Assembly (NCBI GenBank): GCA_949130495.1
Contig: OX422221.1
Location: 154,745,241 to 154,809,240 of the forward strand
Length of the DNA stretch: 64,000 nucleotides
Source: Sambucus nigra
Taxonomy: Eukaryota > Streptophyta > Magnoliopsida > Dipsacales > Adoxaceae
Direction of reading: 5' to 3'
The notes under the pieces were generated by a model. It saw only the letters and a program-made list of their open reading frames with translations, made no database searches and was not told the origin of the DNA. A program made the translations under genes and the position numbers. Of this stretch, positions 23,738-34,785 are shown one piece after another (within the stretch, counting starts at the first letter, position 1; the number at the start of each line of letters is the position of its first letter).

Positions 23738-23750
23738 TGGTATCAGAGTC
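23738..23750 (+). other. primer binding site, initiator tRNA-Met
   Basis: TGGTATCAGAGTC begins two bases after the 5' LTR and is complementary to the 3' end of plant initiator tRNA-Met apart from its last bases. It would start minus-strand synthesis. Confidence 0.9.
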
Positions 23751-23821
23751 GGAGGGTTAATTTATCGCGTCAAAGATTCATTTTTCAGCTTTTATAATTT
23801 TTGTGCTCCTTGTATTTTTAG

Positions 23822-24660
23822 GTGATTCATTTTATACTCACTCTCATTTTTGTTTTGTATCTCTCTATGGGATGTCTTAATGATAATTTGTCCATTTCTA
23901 ATGATAATAAAGTTTTTGATATTCGAGAGGAATTTAATGGGCTTAATAAGTGTAATGAAAATTTAAGAGAATTAAATGTGAGATTTGTAAAAAGAATTAA
24001 GTTTCTTGAAAATGAAAATTTATGTTTTAAATCTAGAATTGGACTTTGCAAACCTCACTATCTCAAAAAGATATTTTTCATGAAAAGATCATGGACATAA
24101 ATTACAATTATAATATTTTAAATATGTCCAAGAAAGAGAGTAATAGTCGAGAAAAGACTTTTAGGGACAAGTTTGCTAAGATAACCTTCTAGGAGTTACA
24201 GAAAATTTAAAGAAGGAGAACCGTAAAATTGAGGAGTCTAATTCATTACTTGAGTCCAAAATTTTAAAAATGAAACATAACTTACAAGACTCGAGTAGTA
24301 GTTGTAATGGCTCTAGCTCATGTAGTTCAAATATTTCCGTTGCTAAAGCTAAAACCATTGTTTATTTTAGAGGGTCAACTTTATCCAAGGACTTTAGAAA
24401 AGATCACACCTTAGGTATCATTCCTCATGTTTTCACATGCTTGCATTGTGATAGGAAAGGTCACCTTAGGTCATTTTGTTTTGATCTTAAAAGAAGTCAT
24501 AGGAAGTCTATGTCTAACATTTCATTAGTTTCCAAATCCCATCATTTTAAATATACATCTATATGGGTTAGGAAATCATTTTTAGATGCACTAGATATTA
24601 GATTTGTTGATTATCATTTGCTTTCACATGAAACCTCCCTTGCTAAATTTAAAGGTTGAA
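23822..24660 (+). pseudogene. Sirevirus-like gag remnant
   Basis: Frames at 23822-24100 and 24270-24659 carry a Lys/Glu/Asn-rich coiled-coil-like region (ELNVRFVKRIKFLENENL). A complete CCHC zinc knuckle follows, CLHCDRKGHLRSFC, at 24438-24479. A low-complexity Ser/Cys stretch (SSSSCNGSSSCSS) precedes it. A frame break lies between 24060 and 24270. The Gag N-terminal part usual for the clade is missing, since the coding region starts only about 90 bp after the LTR. No protease DSG motif follows. The knuckle is intact, unlike that of the element at 645. Confidence 0.8.
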
Positions 24661-26565
24661 TGTATTAGTTTTTTTTTTACATACTCTAGCTTTTTGTGCT
24701 TCATATTATATATCATTGCTAGGTATATGCATGTTTAACCATTGTTCTAGTCTATACTTCATGCTTTATCACATGCTAGAATTATGATTTTTGTTTATCT
24801 TTTGTATTATACTTCCTTCATTTTAGTTTGCATTAAATAAAAAATACAAAAAGATTTTGTTTATCATTTGTGTTTCATTTTTTTTGTAATTTAGGCTTAA
24901 TGAAAAATACAAATGATTTTTGTTTGTCCTTTGAGTAAATATTTTTGTTTGTTTGATTAAAAATTTCAAAAACTCAAAAAAGATTTTTTTTGTGTGTATT
25001 TTAGTCTGACACACTCTATGTGGCATATATTTGTGTTTGAATCCCTTCTTTTTCACTTCCATGTAGCTAGAACTTTTGGTTAAGATTGTCAATCCTTAAA
25101 ATGTTCTTTACCATGCTTACATGGAGTAGCTGGATTTTGTGTTTCTTAAATTAATTCTATTTTTATATGCCGCAATTCACACATGCACGAGCTCACTTGA
25201 AAATTTTAACGTCATATGTATATTTGAGCTTTGTGAGATGTTCTCCTACCAATCTAGTCATCTACATATTATGTGACCTATGAGGACTAGTGCATGTTAA
25301 AATCCATTGCAGGTGAGATTTGTGTGAGATAAAAAATTATCTATATAAATGTGCACGGGGAAGGGATCCGAAAGGAAATATCATTATTTTCGAGTAAGCC
25401 ACCGTTTGTTTGCACCTAAAAGAAATACGTGGTTCAAAGGCCTAAAAGATTAATGGCATTAAAAGAAAATATTTGCCAAGGCCTATTTTGTTTAGTTGAT
25501 CTTCATTCAAAAGATTATACTCTATATGCCTAAATTGAGGGAGTTTGGATGGTATATCATCGGTTTGCACATTGTTCGTTTATCCTAGTTGTACTTTGAA
25601 TGTCATGACTTTATTGGTTTGTAGAATCATCAAAATTCTAGGCTTGTATGCATTGTGTATGTTTGTTCATTGAGTTCAATCTATATTGTCACATGAGGTT
25701 ATATTCAAATGTGATGAAGTTTGCAATCAATTGAGAACTCCGTGAACATGTTTTAAGTGATTGGGTCTAAATTTAATTGTTGCTAGTTCACACCCCAACA
25801 CTTTCGTTTTCATATGACACATTTTTGCCATACGAGTGTGAAAAGCTTATTGTATTTTGTGTCATGTGTGGTGTATATACCTATATATATGTGCGAGTGC
25901 GTTAGTGATAATCATTATGTCTATATATATATGGTATTTTTTTTTGTCTTTCCCTTGATTTCTAGTCCATCTATGCTTCTACTTCATGATTGGTATCTAT
26001 CGTGTTGTATTCGTTGTTGATATCACATGTTTAATACTTTATGTATCATATTGGTATCATTTTCTTGCATCTTAGTTAGTATCCGTTATTATTTGTTGGA
26101 TTAGTTATGATTTTGTTGCCCATATGCTTTCGTGTTATTATCACTCTAAGCTTCATCGTGTTTAAATTTCTTTTATCCTTTGACTGTTGCTGAACAAAAA
26201 GGGGGAGAAATGGTATCTAATCCTATTATAATCGTATCTTAGTTTGGGATATTTGACTTAGGGGGAGTCGCGACCTTCTTAGGTAGATCATAGTTGATAT
26301 AGGGGAGAATTAATTTAGGGGGAGTATTTATTTTAAGTGCATTTAATATTGTGATATTCCCTATGCGTTTGATAGTTTGCTTAAGTGTGCAGGAATTCTT
26401 CTAAGTGGCAACTTTCATCATCGGCAAAGATACTGATCCTTGGGTTGTTTGAGTCAAGCTATTGTATTTTTATTTTGGGTGGAATATTTTTATGTTTACT
26501 AGAGCTTGACGGCCCTTTAGGATTTTGTTTTGGTTTTTGTCCCGGAATAGCCAAAGGAGGAGATT
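24661..26565 (+). other. non-coding 3' region with repeated polypurine-like motifs
   Basis: No coding frame. Four purine motifs of the GGGGGAG type lie at 26199-26208, 26259-26267, 26300-26308 and 26316-26325. The functional tract, CCAAAGGAGGAGATT at 26551-26565, touches the LTR. Multiple tracts of this kind are described for Sireviruses. Confidence 0.7.
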
Positions 26566-28005
26566 TGTAAGGACACAAACTTTCAAATTGAGTCCTTCGT
26601 TGTTTTGGCTCAATTCCGGACAAAAACGTTTGAGTCATAGGATAGAGTTCAAGTTTATATATTCAAGCCTATGACGTGTTTGTTGAATACGTAGCGACCA
26701 AGAGTATAAAGCTTCATTATATGCCGAGTTTATTGTGCATTATTTCTACGTCAATAATATGTGTTCCGTTTACTCCAAAGGTATGAATGCATTACAAATT
26801 TATATAGGAGCTTGGAAAAATTAGTATTGGGTGTAAATTTTGTTTAAACTATTATTTATTTTCAGAAGGTTTCTTTAAAACTTTAAAATAAAGTTTCTGG
26901 GCTAAAATCGATTTTTTAAGCTTTCTGGATTTTCGTTCAAAATTTTCGTTCGAACGAAATTTCGTTCGAACGAGGATTGCCAACGACCTGCCTCTGGAAC
27001 TTCGTTATAATTATCGTTCGGACGAAAATCTCGTTCGAACGAGATTTCAGGCAGGAATTTTTTCTAGAAGTTTTTCCCATGTTTCCACTTACCTTTACCC
27101 ACTAACCTTTGGCAGAAGTTATATGTGCAGGAACCAAGTTTGAAAAACCAACTTTTGACATTTTCTAAACACCTTTTAGAGAGAATATTTTTGTAGAGAA
27201 AATTCGTAAGTTCAAAAGTACATGTTTAAGTGTTTGTAGTTCAAGAACATTATTTGAAAACCACTTTCTTACACCCATAGTTTGTTTATTCCAAGTTTCC
27301 ATATAAATATCTTGCTTGGAGTGTTTGGCACAGAGTTTACTCGACCGATTTGAAGAGTTCATTTGGGTTTACTTCTACATTCTATAAAGAAGAAGTTCGT
27401 TGATTTTTCTACGGCGTTATCACATGGTGAAAGGCACCATGTGTGGTTGACGGTGTTCCTAATGTCTCATTAGTGATGTCCAAGGTTCCGATGGAGTTCC
27501 GGGGTTATCGACTAGGCAAAAGTGTTTACAAGAAGACACGTCAAGGCTTGAAAGGAGTCAAGTCGAGGAAGTTAGTCGTCTGTTTTGTAATTGTAAAACC
27601 ATACTTAGTGGACTTAAGGCTAGGGTCGTCCGAGGTTTTTTCCCGTTGTGGGTTTTTCCTCGTACATCGCGGCGCAGTGATTTATTTGTTTATTTTATCT
27701 TATGCAAAATTCACCTTAGATGCATGCTTAGGTAAAAAGATAAAATATAGTTTAAATCACTACTTGTTTAATTTGGTGCTAATTAATTTGGATAAATGTT
27801 AATTTAGTTCAAGTCTTTAACTTTATTAGATAAAACTTGGTTTGGCCTAAAATTGCAATAATGGATTAATTATTTTGTGAGGCTAATTTCTAGGACTTGG
27901 ATTAAATTAAGTTGGATTAAGTGAAATTAAAATATGTGTATGTTTAATCTTATTTCACTTGGTTTAATTTTAATTTGAAAGAAATTAAAATTTGGTGTTT
28001 GTGTG
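26566..28005 (+). repeat. 3' LTR of gag-only Sirevirus-like element, first part
   Basis: Matches 22169 to about 23640. It is broken after GTGTG (28001-28005), where the gypsy element begins. The palindrome cluster recurs at 26930-27050 with fewer copies than in the 5' LTR. The 119-codon frame at 27443-27802 lies in LTR sequence and is not a gene. Confidence 0.93.
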
Positions 28006-29652
28006 TGACGCGACTGAAAATGTGTCTCAGAAGTGCGTTCACTCCAGGCTCAAGTGCAAGCCTGTCGCTCAAGTAATAATCCCAGTAAGTCGGGTATCGA
28101 TCCTCAGGGAACTAAGACAACGAAGTTGTGACGACGAAAAAAGACGGAGGAATCCTAACTCTGACTCTAAAAAGAAAGAAAAAAAATGATTTGGTTTTGA
28201 AAATTGATTAAAACTAAATGCAAGTATGAAATTATAAAAAGATGCAATTATATTAAACTACCTAAAATAAGAATGAAAGATGATTTGAAAGTTTTGTTTA
28301 AATGATAAGAAAAATAGGACGTGAATACAATCCCCCAACCCTAGTGAATTGCAGTTATAATACTAGTCGTAAATTTAACTGATTAATTTGACCCGGAATT
28401 TAGTACTCCCAAGCATTACGTATACGAGGTTCAAGCCCGCGTCATACTTAATCTGAGGACGAGTAAATCGATATCGCGATAGTGACACTCGAATTGCATT
28501 TTAAATCATCCCGGTTACCCAGAGGCAAATGAGATATACAGATCTACAATTGTTGTGTTCCTACGCAATACGGTCGTAATCAATCACTAAATTCAGAGGA
28601 TTAATGTTATACACATGTAACTAACACATCAGGCTGGGTTCATGTATCCCGGCCTTAGAAAATCTAGCCTAGCATGTTGAAAGTGATGAAAACAGTATTT
28701 AATGTGCAGGAGTTCATTATTAATCTAAGGATACTTGTAAATTGATGTAGAATAGAATTGAAAAGAAGAAGTAACTCACTAATCTCACCCAAGCAGTAAT
28801 TGCAGCAATTAATACAACTGGTAATCAAACAAATTCTGAAATAAAGCTTCAATCTTGGAATTAAAACAGGAAATTGTATCTAAACTAGGGTTTACTGGAA
28901 AAGAAAGAAAAAATCTAATATTCTCCCTAAAAACTTCGTCTAAGAATGATAATAAAATGGGTTTTTATACCCTACAAGACTCCAAGAGTTTTAACAGCAC
29001 TAGGACTCTCCATTAGAGGAAAATTAGAAAATTAAAACTGCGACAGCCAGACCGGTCGCCCTCCTCCCTCGGACCGGTCCCAGGGCGGACCGGTTCTTTT
29101 TATTTTGGCCTTCTTCGGTTTGCTTGTGATTCGGGGTCTTCTGGAGTTTGGAAAAGCGGACCGGTCCAGGGTATGGGTGGACCGGTTCCAGGGCGGACCG
29201 GTTCTTTTAATTTCTTGGCAGACCGGTCCCAGGGCGGACCGGTTCTTTTAATTTCTGGGCGGACCGATCCTCTCTTTATTTGACTTTTTCTTCTATCTTT
29301 GACTGCTCATAACTTTCACACCAGGACTCCGATTGAGGTGCCATTTTTTCTAGTGTTCTTGTAGTTAAAATCTCTTCAACTTTCAAGTTGGCCCCACCTT
29401 CGGAATAAGGCTAAAAAATTACAAAAATTCCCTTTACTCCCCGTTTCTTGGTTTTCTTTCACTGTTTTGAGTTCTCTTTGGCACTAACTTGCATGAAATA
29501 CCTGTAGAACACATAAGAGATAAAAAATACGAAATAATTGCCTAAAAGGGTTAGTAGTATAAATATAAGTCAAATCCAATCTATTTACACCGCACGAGAT
29601 CATAAAAATATCGAAATTAAGGGGATAAACGTGAAGAATTTATGCCTAATCA
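28006..29652 (-). repeat. 3' LTR of gypsy-type element
   Basis: 1647 bp, closely matching 34786-36443. An extra short stretch (about 28036-28048) is absent from the other LTR. The array of ACCGGT palindromes lies at 29049-29275. Confidence 0.95.
29049..29275. repeat. GGACCGGTCC palindrome array in 3' LTR
   Basis: About ten copies of RGACCGGTYC, mostly in units such as GGACCGGTCCCAGGGCGG followed by ACCGGTTCTTTTAATTTC. In element direction the array is about 380-600 bp from the LTR start, the U3 region that usually carries enhancers. Confidence 0.9.
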
Positions 29653-31390
29653 AATCCCCCTAACTTATGACTTTGCGCGTCCCGAGCAATGTAAAAGAAT
29701 CCTAGAAAGGCTTAACTCTTGAAAATCACATTTTATTGGGGTAGAATACCTTTTTTGCGGGCAAGCGATTGCATTTAGCGTATGCAACTAGCCTTTAAAC
29801 CCCTAGGTCACCCTAGTAGGACGAGTTGTATCTCGTGAGGGTTTGCAGAGAATATTCCCACAAAATTCAACTCAAGGAAAAATCAAAATACGCAAAAATT
29901 ATATAACTCAAACTTTCCTAGAAAATAGTCATATTTACAAGTCTCAAACCGTAGTGCGTATGTGCGAAGCCAAAAATTTAACCGCGAATTTCCACCGATT
30001 GACCATTATGTTACTTGTCCGAAAATTCGTTTTGATTTCAAATTCTCATGGAATGCTCTCTCAAACGAATCACTCGGAATGTGGCTATTCTCTCGGTATG
30101 CGTGATATAAAGAGTAAATATAATGGACGCAAAGTCACGCACACAAGTAGAAAGACGAAAATTTCATTGTGATAGGATCTCATCAACGGAATACGGTTTT
30201 AAAAACGGGAACATTGCCTCTTATTCACGCATTATCTCTTTTATTATCTTTTGGTGTATTAGCTCTCCACGCGGTAACCTATTTTCAAAATTTGGACCCG
30301 ATTAGGACTTTTTTGGGTTTTAAGGTATATAGGGTAAAATGAAAGAGGTAGGGAAGGTTGGAATTGGAAAAATCATTAATGATGTCCATTTGTGCTTTTT
30401 CCGGACTATTGCTCATTTTTTCTTCTTTTTCTATTTTTTTCTGTTTCTCACTTCTTTTCTTTTCTTGCTATTTTTGTTGAGCATATCTCATTTTTTCTTG
30501 CCCCTTTATATGCACTTTCCGGACTGAAATTCTGATTTTTTTTCCATTTTTCACAATTCCGGGCTATTTGGATTTTTTCGAGTTGTTGAACGAAAGGAAA
30601 AATCTATTCGGCTCAATTTGGGTTGCAAAAGGGGTGATTTTTCACGACTTTTTATGGCCAATATTTTTGGGTGACAAACGATGGCCTACTTCATTGTTCA
30701 AAATTCCAATTGCGTTACCATATGCGTTTCGAGATGAATTTAAGTTTAGAGATCACTTTTGGCACGTTTTTCAAATCAATATTACACACGTTTTTCATAA
30801 CCGATCAAAATGAAAGGATTGAGATCTCCAACGACTTTTTATACACTGAAAAGAACTTTGAGTTAACAATTAACTCAGATTGATTTAAAAACTCGCAAAT
30901 AGTGAGAGGTTCGAATCTCACCGGGTTTGTTAATCTCCACACTTATTCGTTAAGTCGTCAATTTTCGGTCAATTTCCATCTTTGGTCAATTTCGACTTTG
31001 TGTATGTTGAATTTTTACAACTTGAGACTTCAATCCGACTTTTAATGATATTTTTGAAAAATTTTGAATTCCAATTTTTATTTATTTTGACAAAATATTT
31101 TTGGGTTTTTCAAAATTTTATGATTTTTTTTTGGAGATTTCTGGGCATTTTTGAAAATTTGTGAAGTTTTAGAAATACACACTTGTGACCCCCCCTAACT
31201 TAGACTTTTGCATTGTCCTCAAGCAAAAGGACTAAAATCTAACTCAAAGCGAATGAAAAGTGCGGAAAAATAAAACAAACAAATATTTAAAATGCATAAA
31301 GACACTAAATGACCCTAGCTCATGACTCAATAATACAATAACAATCACCCCATACGTGTCGGGGGTGCGACGACCTCTCATCTATCCACA
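29653..31390 (-). other. 3' non-coding region of gypsy-type element
   Basis: No domain is visible. In element direction it ends AAGTTAGGGGGATT against the 3' LTR (polypurine tract, about 29653-29668). A second similar motif, AAGTTAGGGGGGGT, lies at 31186-31199, near the protease end. ORFs at 29843-31164 on + are AT-driven and antisense to the element. Confidence 0.6.
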
Positions 31391-31393
31391 AAC

Positions 31394-31920
31394 TCACCCG
31401 ACCCCACTCACGGGGTTCGATGCTCTCCTCGTCTCTCCCGTCATAGGATTATAATCTAACAATCGTAACAAGTTGTGACCTCGCCCATAGATAAAGGATA
31501 GACCGGGGGACTCATCGTGACTAATTGGAAAGGGATCCTCGTGATGCTGACTCAAAGCGTAGTCTGTGTGCGCTGACTCGGAGGGAACACCTAGGTTTCT
31601 TTCAATTTTTAAGATGCACGGGTCGGGCTCTAAGTCGGATGAACCACAACTTTTCTCCTCACTCGCCTTCGGGGCCTCTAGTGGTGTGTGTGGATTGTCA
31701 CAACGAAGGAATTCATCAATTTTTTCTTTCAATTCACTTTCGTCTAAGTGACTACAAGAGTCCAATAGGGATTGGACTTCAACAGTAAGGCTCTCATCTA
31801 ACGGACCGAATTCTCTTTCAAATTCTTCCATGCTCATGTCCCCTAGATCTCTCTCTCGAGTAGTGCCTACGTCCTCTCTTACTTGCTCAATCTCTAACTC
31901 CACCATTTCTCTCTCTTCTA

Positions 31921-31954
<34 letters not shown>

Positions 31955-32898
31955 TGCGGTCACTACACACCTCTCCCCCACTTTTCTCTCGTCACAATTA
32001 CCACTATAACTTGATGACATAGGGCACACCCATAACGTCTCTCTCTCTTGTGGGATTCTTTATTCTCGTGATTTGACACTAAAGAGGATCCTAAGGCATC
32101 TCCACAATAATTCTTCGCAAAGTATTCCTCTACGATCTCATCTATGAAACTCACCGCGTGAAGATCATCTTCTTCCCCTTCCTGTTGGGTGATATGGAAG
32201 ATGTTGGTCTCTAAAGTCATGTTCCCAAAAGTGAGTTGCAGTCTCCCATTCCGAGTATTGATGATTGCGTTAGCCGTAGCTAAGAACGGGCGCCCAAGGA
32301 TGATAGGAACATGGTTGCTTGAAGTAAAGGAGGGCTCCGTGTCCCAAATGACAAAATCTACTAGGAAGTAGAAGGTGTCAACTTGAATGATCACATCCTC
32401 AATTAAGCCTCGTGGAATCTTCACGGTTCGATCCGCTAGTTGGAGAGTGACCTTTGTGGGCTTGAGGTCGCCCAAGTCAAGTTGCCTATAAATGGAGTAA
32501 GGGAGGATATTTACACTTGCTCCCAAATCTAGTAAGACCTTTTCGATCTTATTTTCTCCAATGATGCAGGAAATGGTGGGTGCACCAGGATCTTTGAATT
32601 TAGGCGGGAGATCGTTAAGTAGAATGGAGCTCACATTCTGTGCTAGAAAGACATTTTTCTTTACCTTCATCTTTATATTTACTGTCAACAAGTCTTTGAT
32701 GACTTTTGCATAAGCTGGAATTTGCTTAATGGCATCGAGGAAAGGTAAGTTCAGCTTTACTTGTTTTAGCACATCTAGTACGTCATCATGTGGGTTTCCT
32801 TTATGTGAAGAAATCAACCTTTGAGGAAATGATGCCGCGGTGGGTGGTTTCACTACTACCTCGGGCTCACTAGTGTCATCTTTATCACTCTCATTCAA
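31394..32898 (-). pseudogene. gypsy aspartic protease and acidic C-terminal tail
   Basis: The frame 32898-31963 has the Athila/Tat-type retropepsin: LLDLGASVNILPYSIY around 32535-32490 (DLGA in place of DSGA is usual for the clade), then RGLIEDVIIQVD and VPIILGRPFLATANAIIN. A frame change near 32030 leads to the frame 32029-31394, acidic and rich in Glu/Ser, with an ER run coded by a TC microsatellite at 31925-31952. The product ends at the stop after GVGEFVDR. The reverse transcriptase that normally follows is missing. The tail beyond the protease is not recognised. Confidence 0.8.
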
Positions 32899-32913
32899 GG
32901 GGACATCTTTGGC

Positions 32914-34632
32914 CTATTTCGTGCCGGGAAAAATCTCCTTGTCTTTAGGTACATCTTGTGGAGGAGGTGACAAGTCAACTACTCTCCCACTACGTAGAGT
33001 GGTAATTGTGCTACATTGCTCAGGATGGTCATGGGGTGTCGAGCTAACACTTGTTTGACCTTGGAGAGGTTTTTCGCCTTGGGCAGGAAACTTTCCCTTC
33101 TCTTGAACACCCAACGATGATTGCAACTGTGAAATGTTCGCATTCATGTCATTCATCATGCGCTCATGCCTAGCACTAGTTGTAGTCTGGGTATTGATAA
33201 AGTGGTTGATAGTATCCTCGAGACTTCTCCGCGGCGGAGGGATGTATGATCCTTGAGGTGGTGGTGCTTGCACATGTCCTTGCATTTGTGGAGCTTGTTT
33301 AAAGTGTTGTGGTGGAGGAGGGGCAACATGGGAAGTAGGGTTCATCGTTGCATGTTGTTTCCCATAGCTAAAACTAGGATGGTTTTTCCATAAAGGGTTG
33401 CATGAATTCCCGTGCGGTGCACCGAAATTACCCTTAAATCCTCCTATACGACTAACTTGCTCTTGAATCATTACTTTATAGGCGGGTATAGTCGGGCATT
33501 CCTCAGTTGAATGACCCGCCTCACAAATTGTACACACCTTCTCGACGGGGTTTGGTATGGATCCAGCTGGTCCTTTTCCATATATCTCGCATAGGTCTCA
33601 AAATCCTTTCTCAAGGGTATCTAATCGACTGTCCGTCACATAATTCTTATCTACGTGAAATAGGTCAGAATCCGATGGAGTGGTGGTCACTTGACGATTT
33701 CGATTTTGAGCATTAAGGTCGGATGTATCCCAGGATTGGGTAGTCTCGGCGACATACCTCAGGTGATTCTCAGCGTCATGGGCGTATAAGTCGACAAAGG
33801 GACCACTTCCCATAGTTTCAACAAGTTGCTTGGAGTTAAGATTCAGCCCATTATATATAAAAGAGATGATTTGCGTTGAATCAAATCCATGATGGGGGTA
33901 TGAAGTAACTACCTCATTGAAACGCTCATAACATCGATGAAATGGCTCATTTTCAGATTGTATGAACGCTTGAATTTGAACCTTGATGGAGATTGTTCGA
34001 TGTGTTGGAAAGAATTTCTTGAGGAATCTCGATTGCAACTCGTTCCAAGATGGAATCGAGCTCGGAGGTAAAGACCATAGCCAGGTCTTAGCTTTATCTT
34101 TGAGCGAGAAAGGGAAGAGTTTGAGGCGGATCACCTCTTGGGTGCAAGTTTGATCATTGAGAGTATCGCACACATCCTCAAATTCCCTAATATGGAGGTA
34201 TGGCTTTTCAGAATCCATACCATGGTAATGAGGTAGGATCTGGATCATCCCATGTTTGAAACGAAATTGCTTGGCATTATATGAGAGTATAATGCATCCC
34301 GGAGTGACAGTGCGCTCGGGATATAAGAATTCTCTCAGCGGGCGGTATGGGGGCTCTTCCTCACCGGAACCTGCACTACCGTGTTACGAAATCTCCCTCT
34401 CTCTTAAGGACTCGGTGCTCTCACTTGGTGTGCTTGAGGTGTACTCGGGAGTGTGTCCTAAGAAGGAAAACGGAGTGTTGTTTGAGATTGAGTGTGATGA
34501 TGTGGGAGGTGGGATCCAGAACTGTGGGGCGTTAGGAGTGTGGGGGCTATCAGGGTTATACTCAATGATTGGATTTTCGTGAATGTTGGTTAGAGTATTA
34601 TGGGGTGTGGGAGTGAGTTCAGAATTTTGCAT
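32914..34632 (-). pseudogene. gypsy gag remnant
   Basis: Three open pieces follow each other on -. 34632-34384 is a Pro/Thr/Ser-rich N-terminus. 34248-33598 is the retrotransposon Gag domain: YLHIREFEDVCDTL, KLFPFSLKDKAKTWLWSLPP, WNELQSRFLKKFFP and FHRCYERFNEVV. 33537-32914 opens with a finger CTICEAGHSTEEC (33534-33496) and then a Pro/Gln-rich spacer. Stops or frame changes separate the pieces near 34380-34250 and 33590-33540. The Gag domain itself is uninterrupted, consistent with a young insertion. Confidence 0.85.
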
Positions 34633-34760
34633 TAATGGATTGTGAGAGATGATGGTGAATCTTTTTGTGATTTTTGAATTTTTTTTATATGTTTTTGGAT
34701 TTTTTTGAGATTTTTGGTCAAAGCTTTGGATTGACTCGATCTAATCGTAAGTCTACCTAA

Positions 34761-34779
34761 TTCCCCGGCAACGGCGCCA
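34761..34779 (-). other. primer binding site, tRNA-Asp
   Basis: On - TGGCGCCGTTGCCGGGGAA starts six bases inside the 5' LTR end. It is the complement of the 3' end of plant tRNA-Asp, the primer of Athila/Tat-type elements. Confidence 0.88.
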
Positions 34780-34785
34780 AAAACT

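Noticed and set aside
27443..27802. 119-codon ORF that could be a small gene
   Set aside because: Lies wholly within an LTR; the corresponding frame is broken in the other LTR.
31525..31788. Plus-strand ORFs at 31525-34582 overlapping the gypsy genes
   Set aside because: Antisense shadows of the Gag and protease frames, which have recognisable domains.
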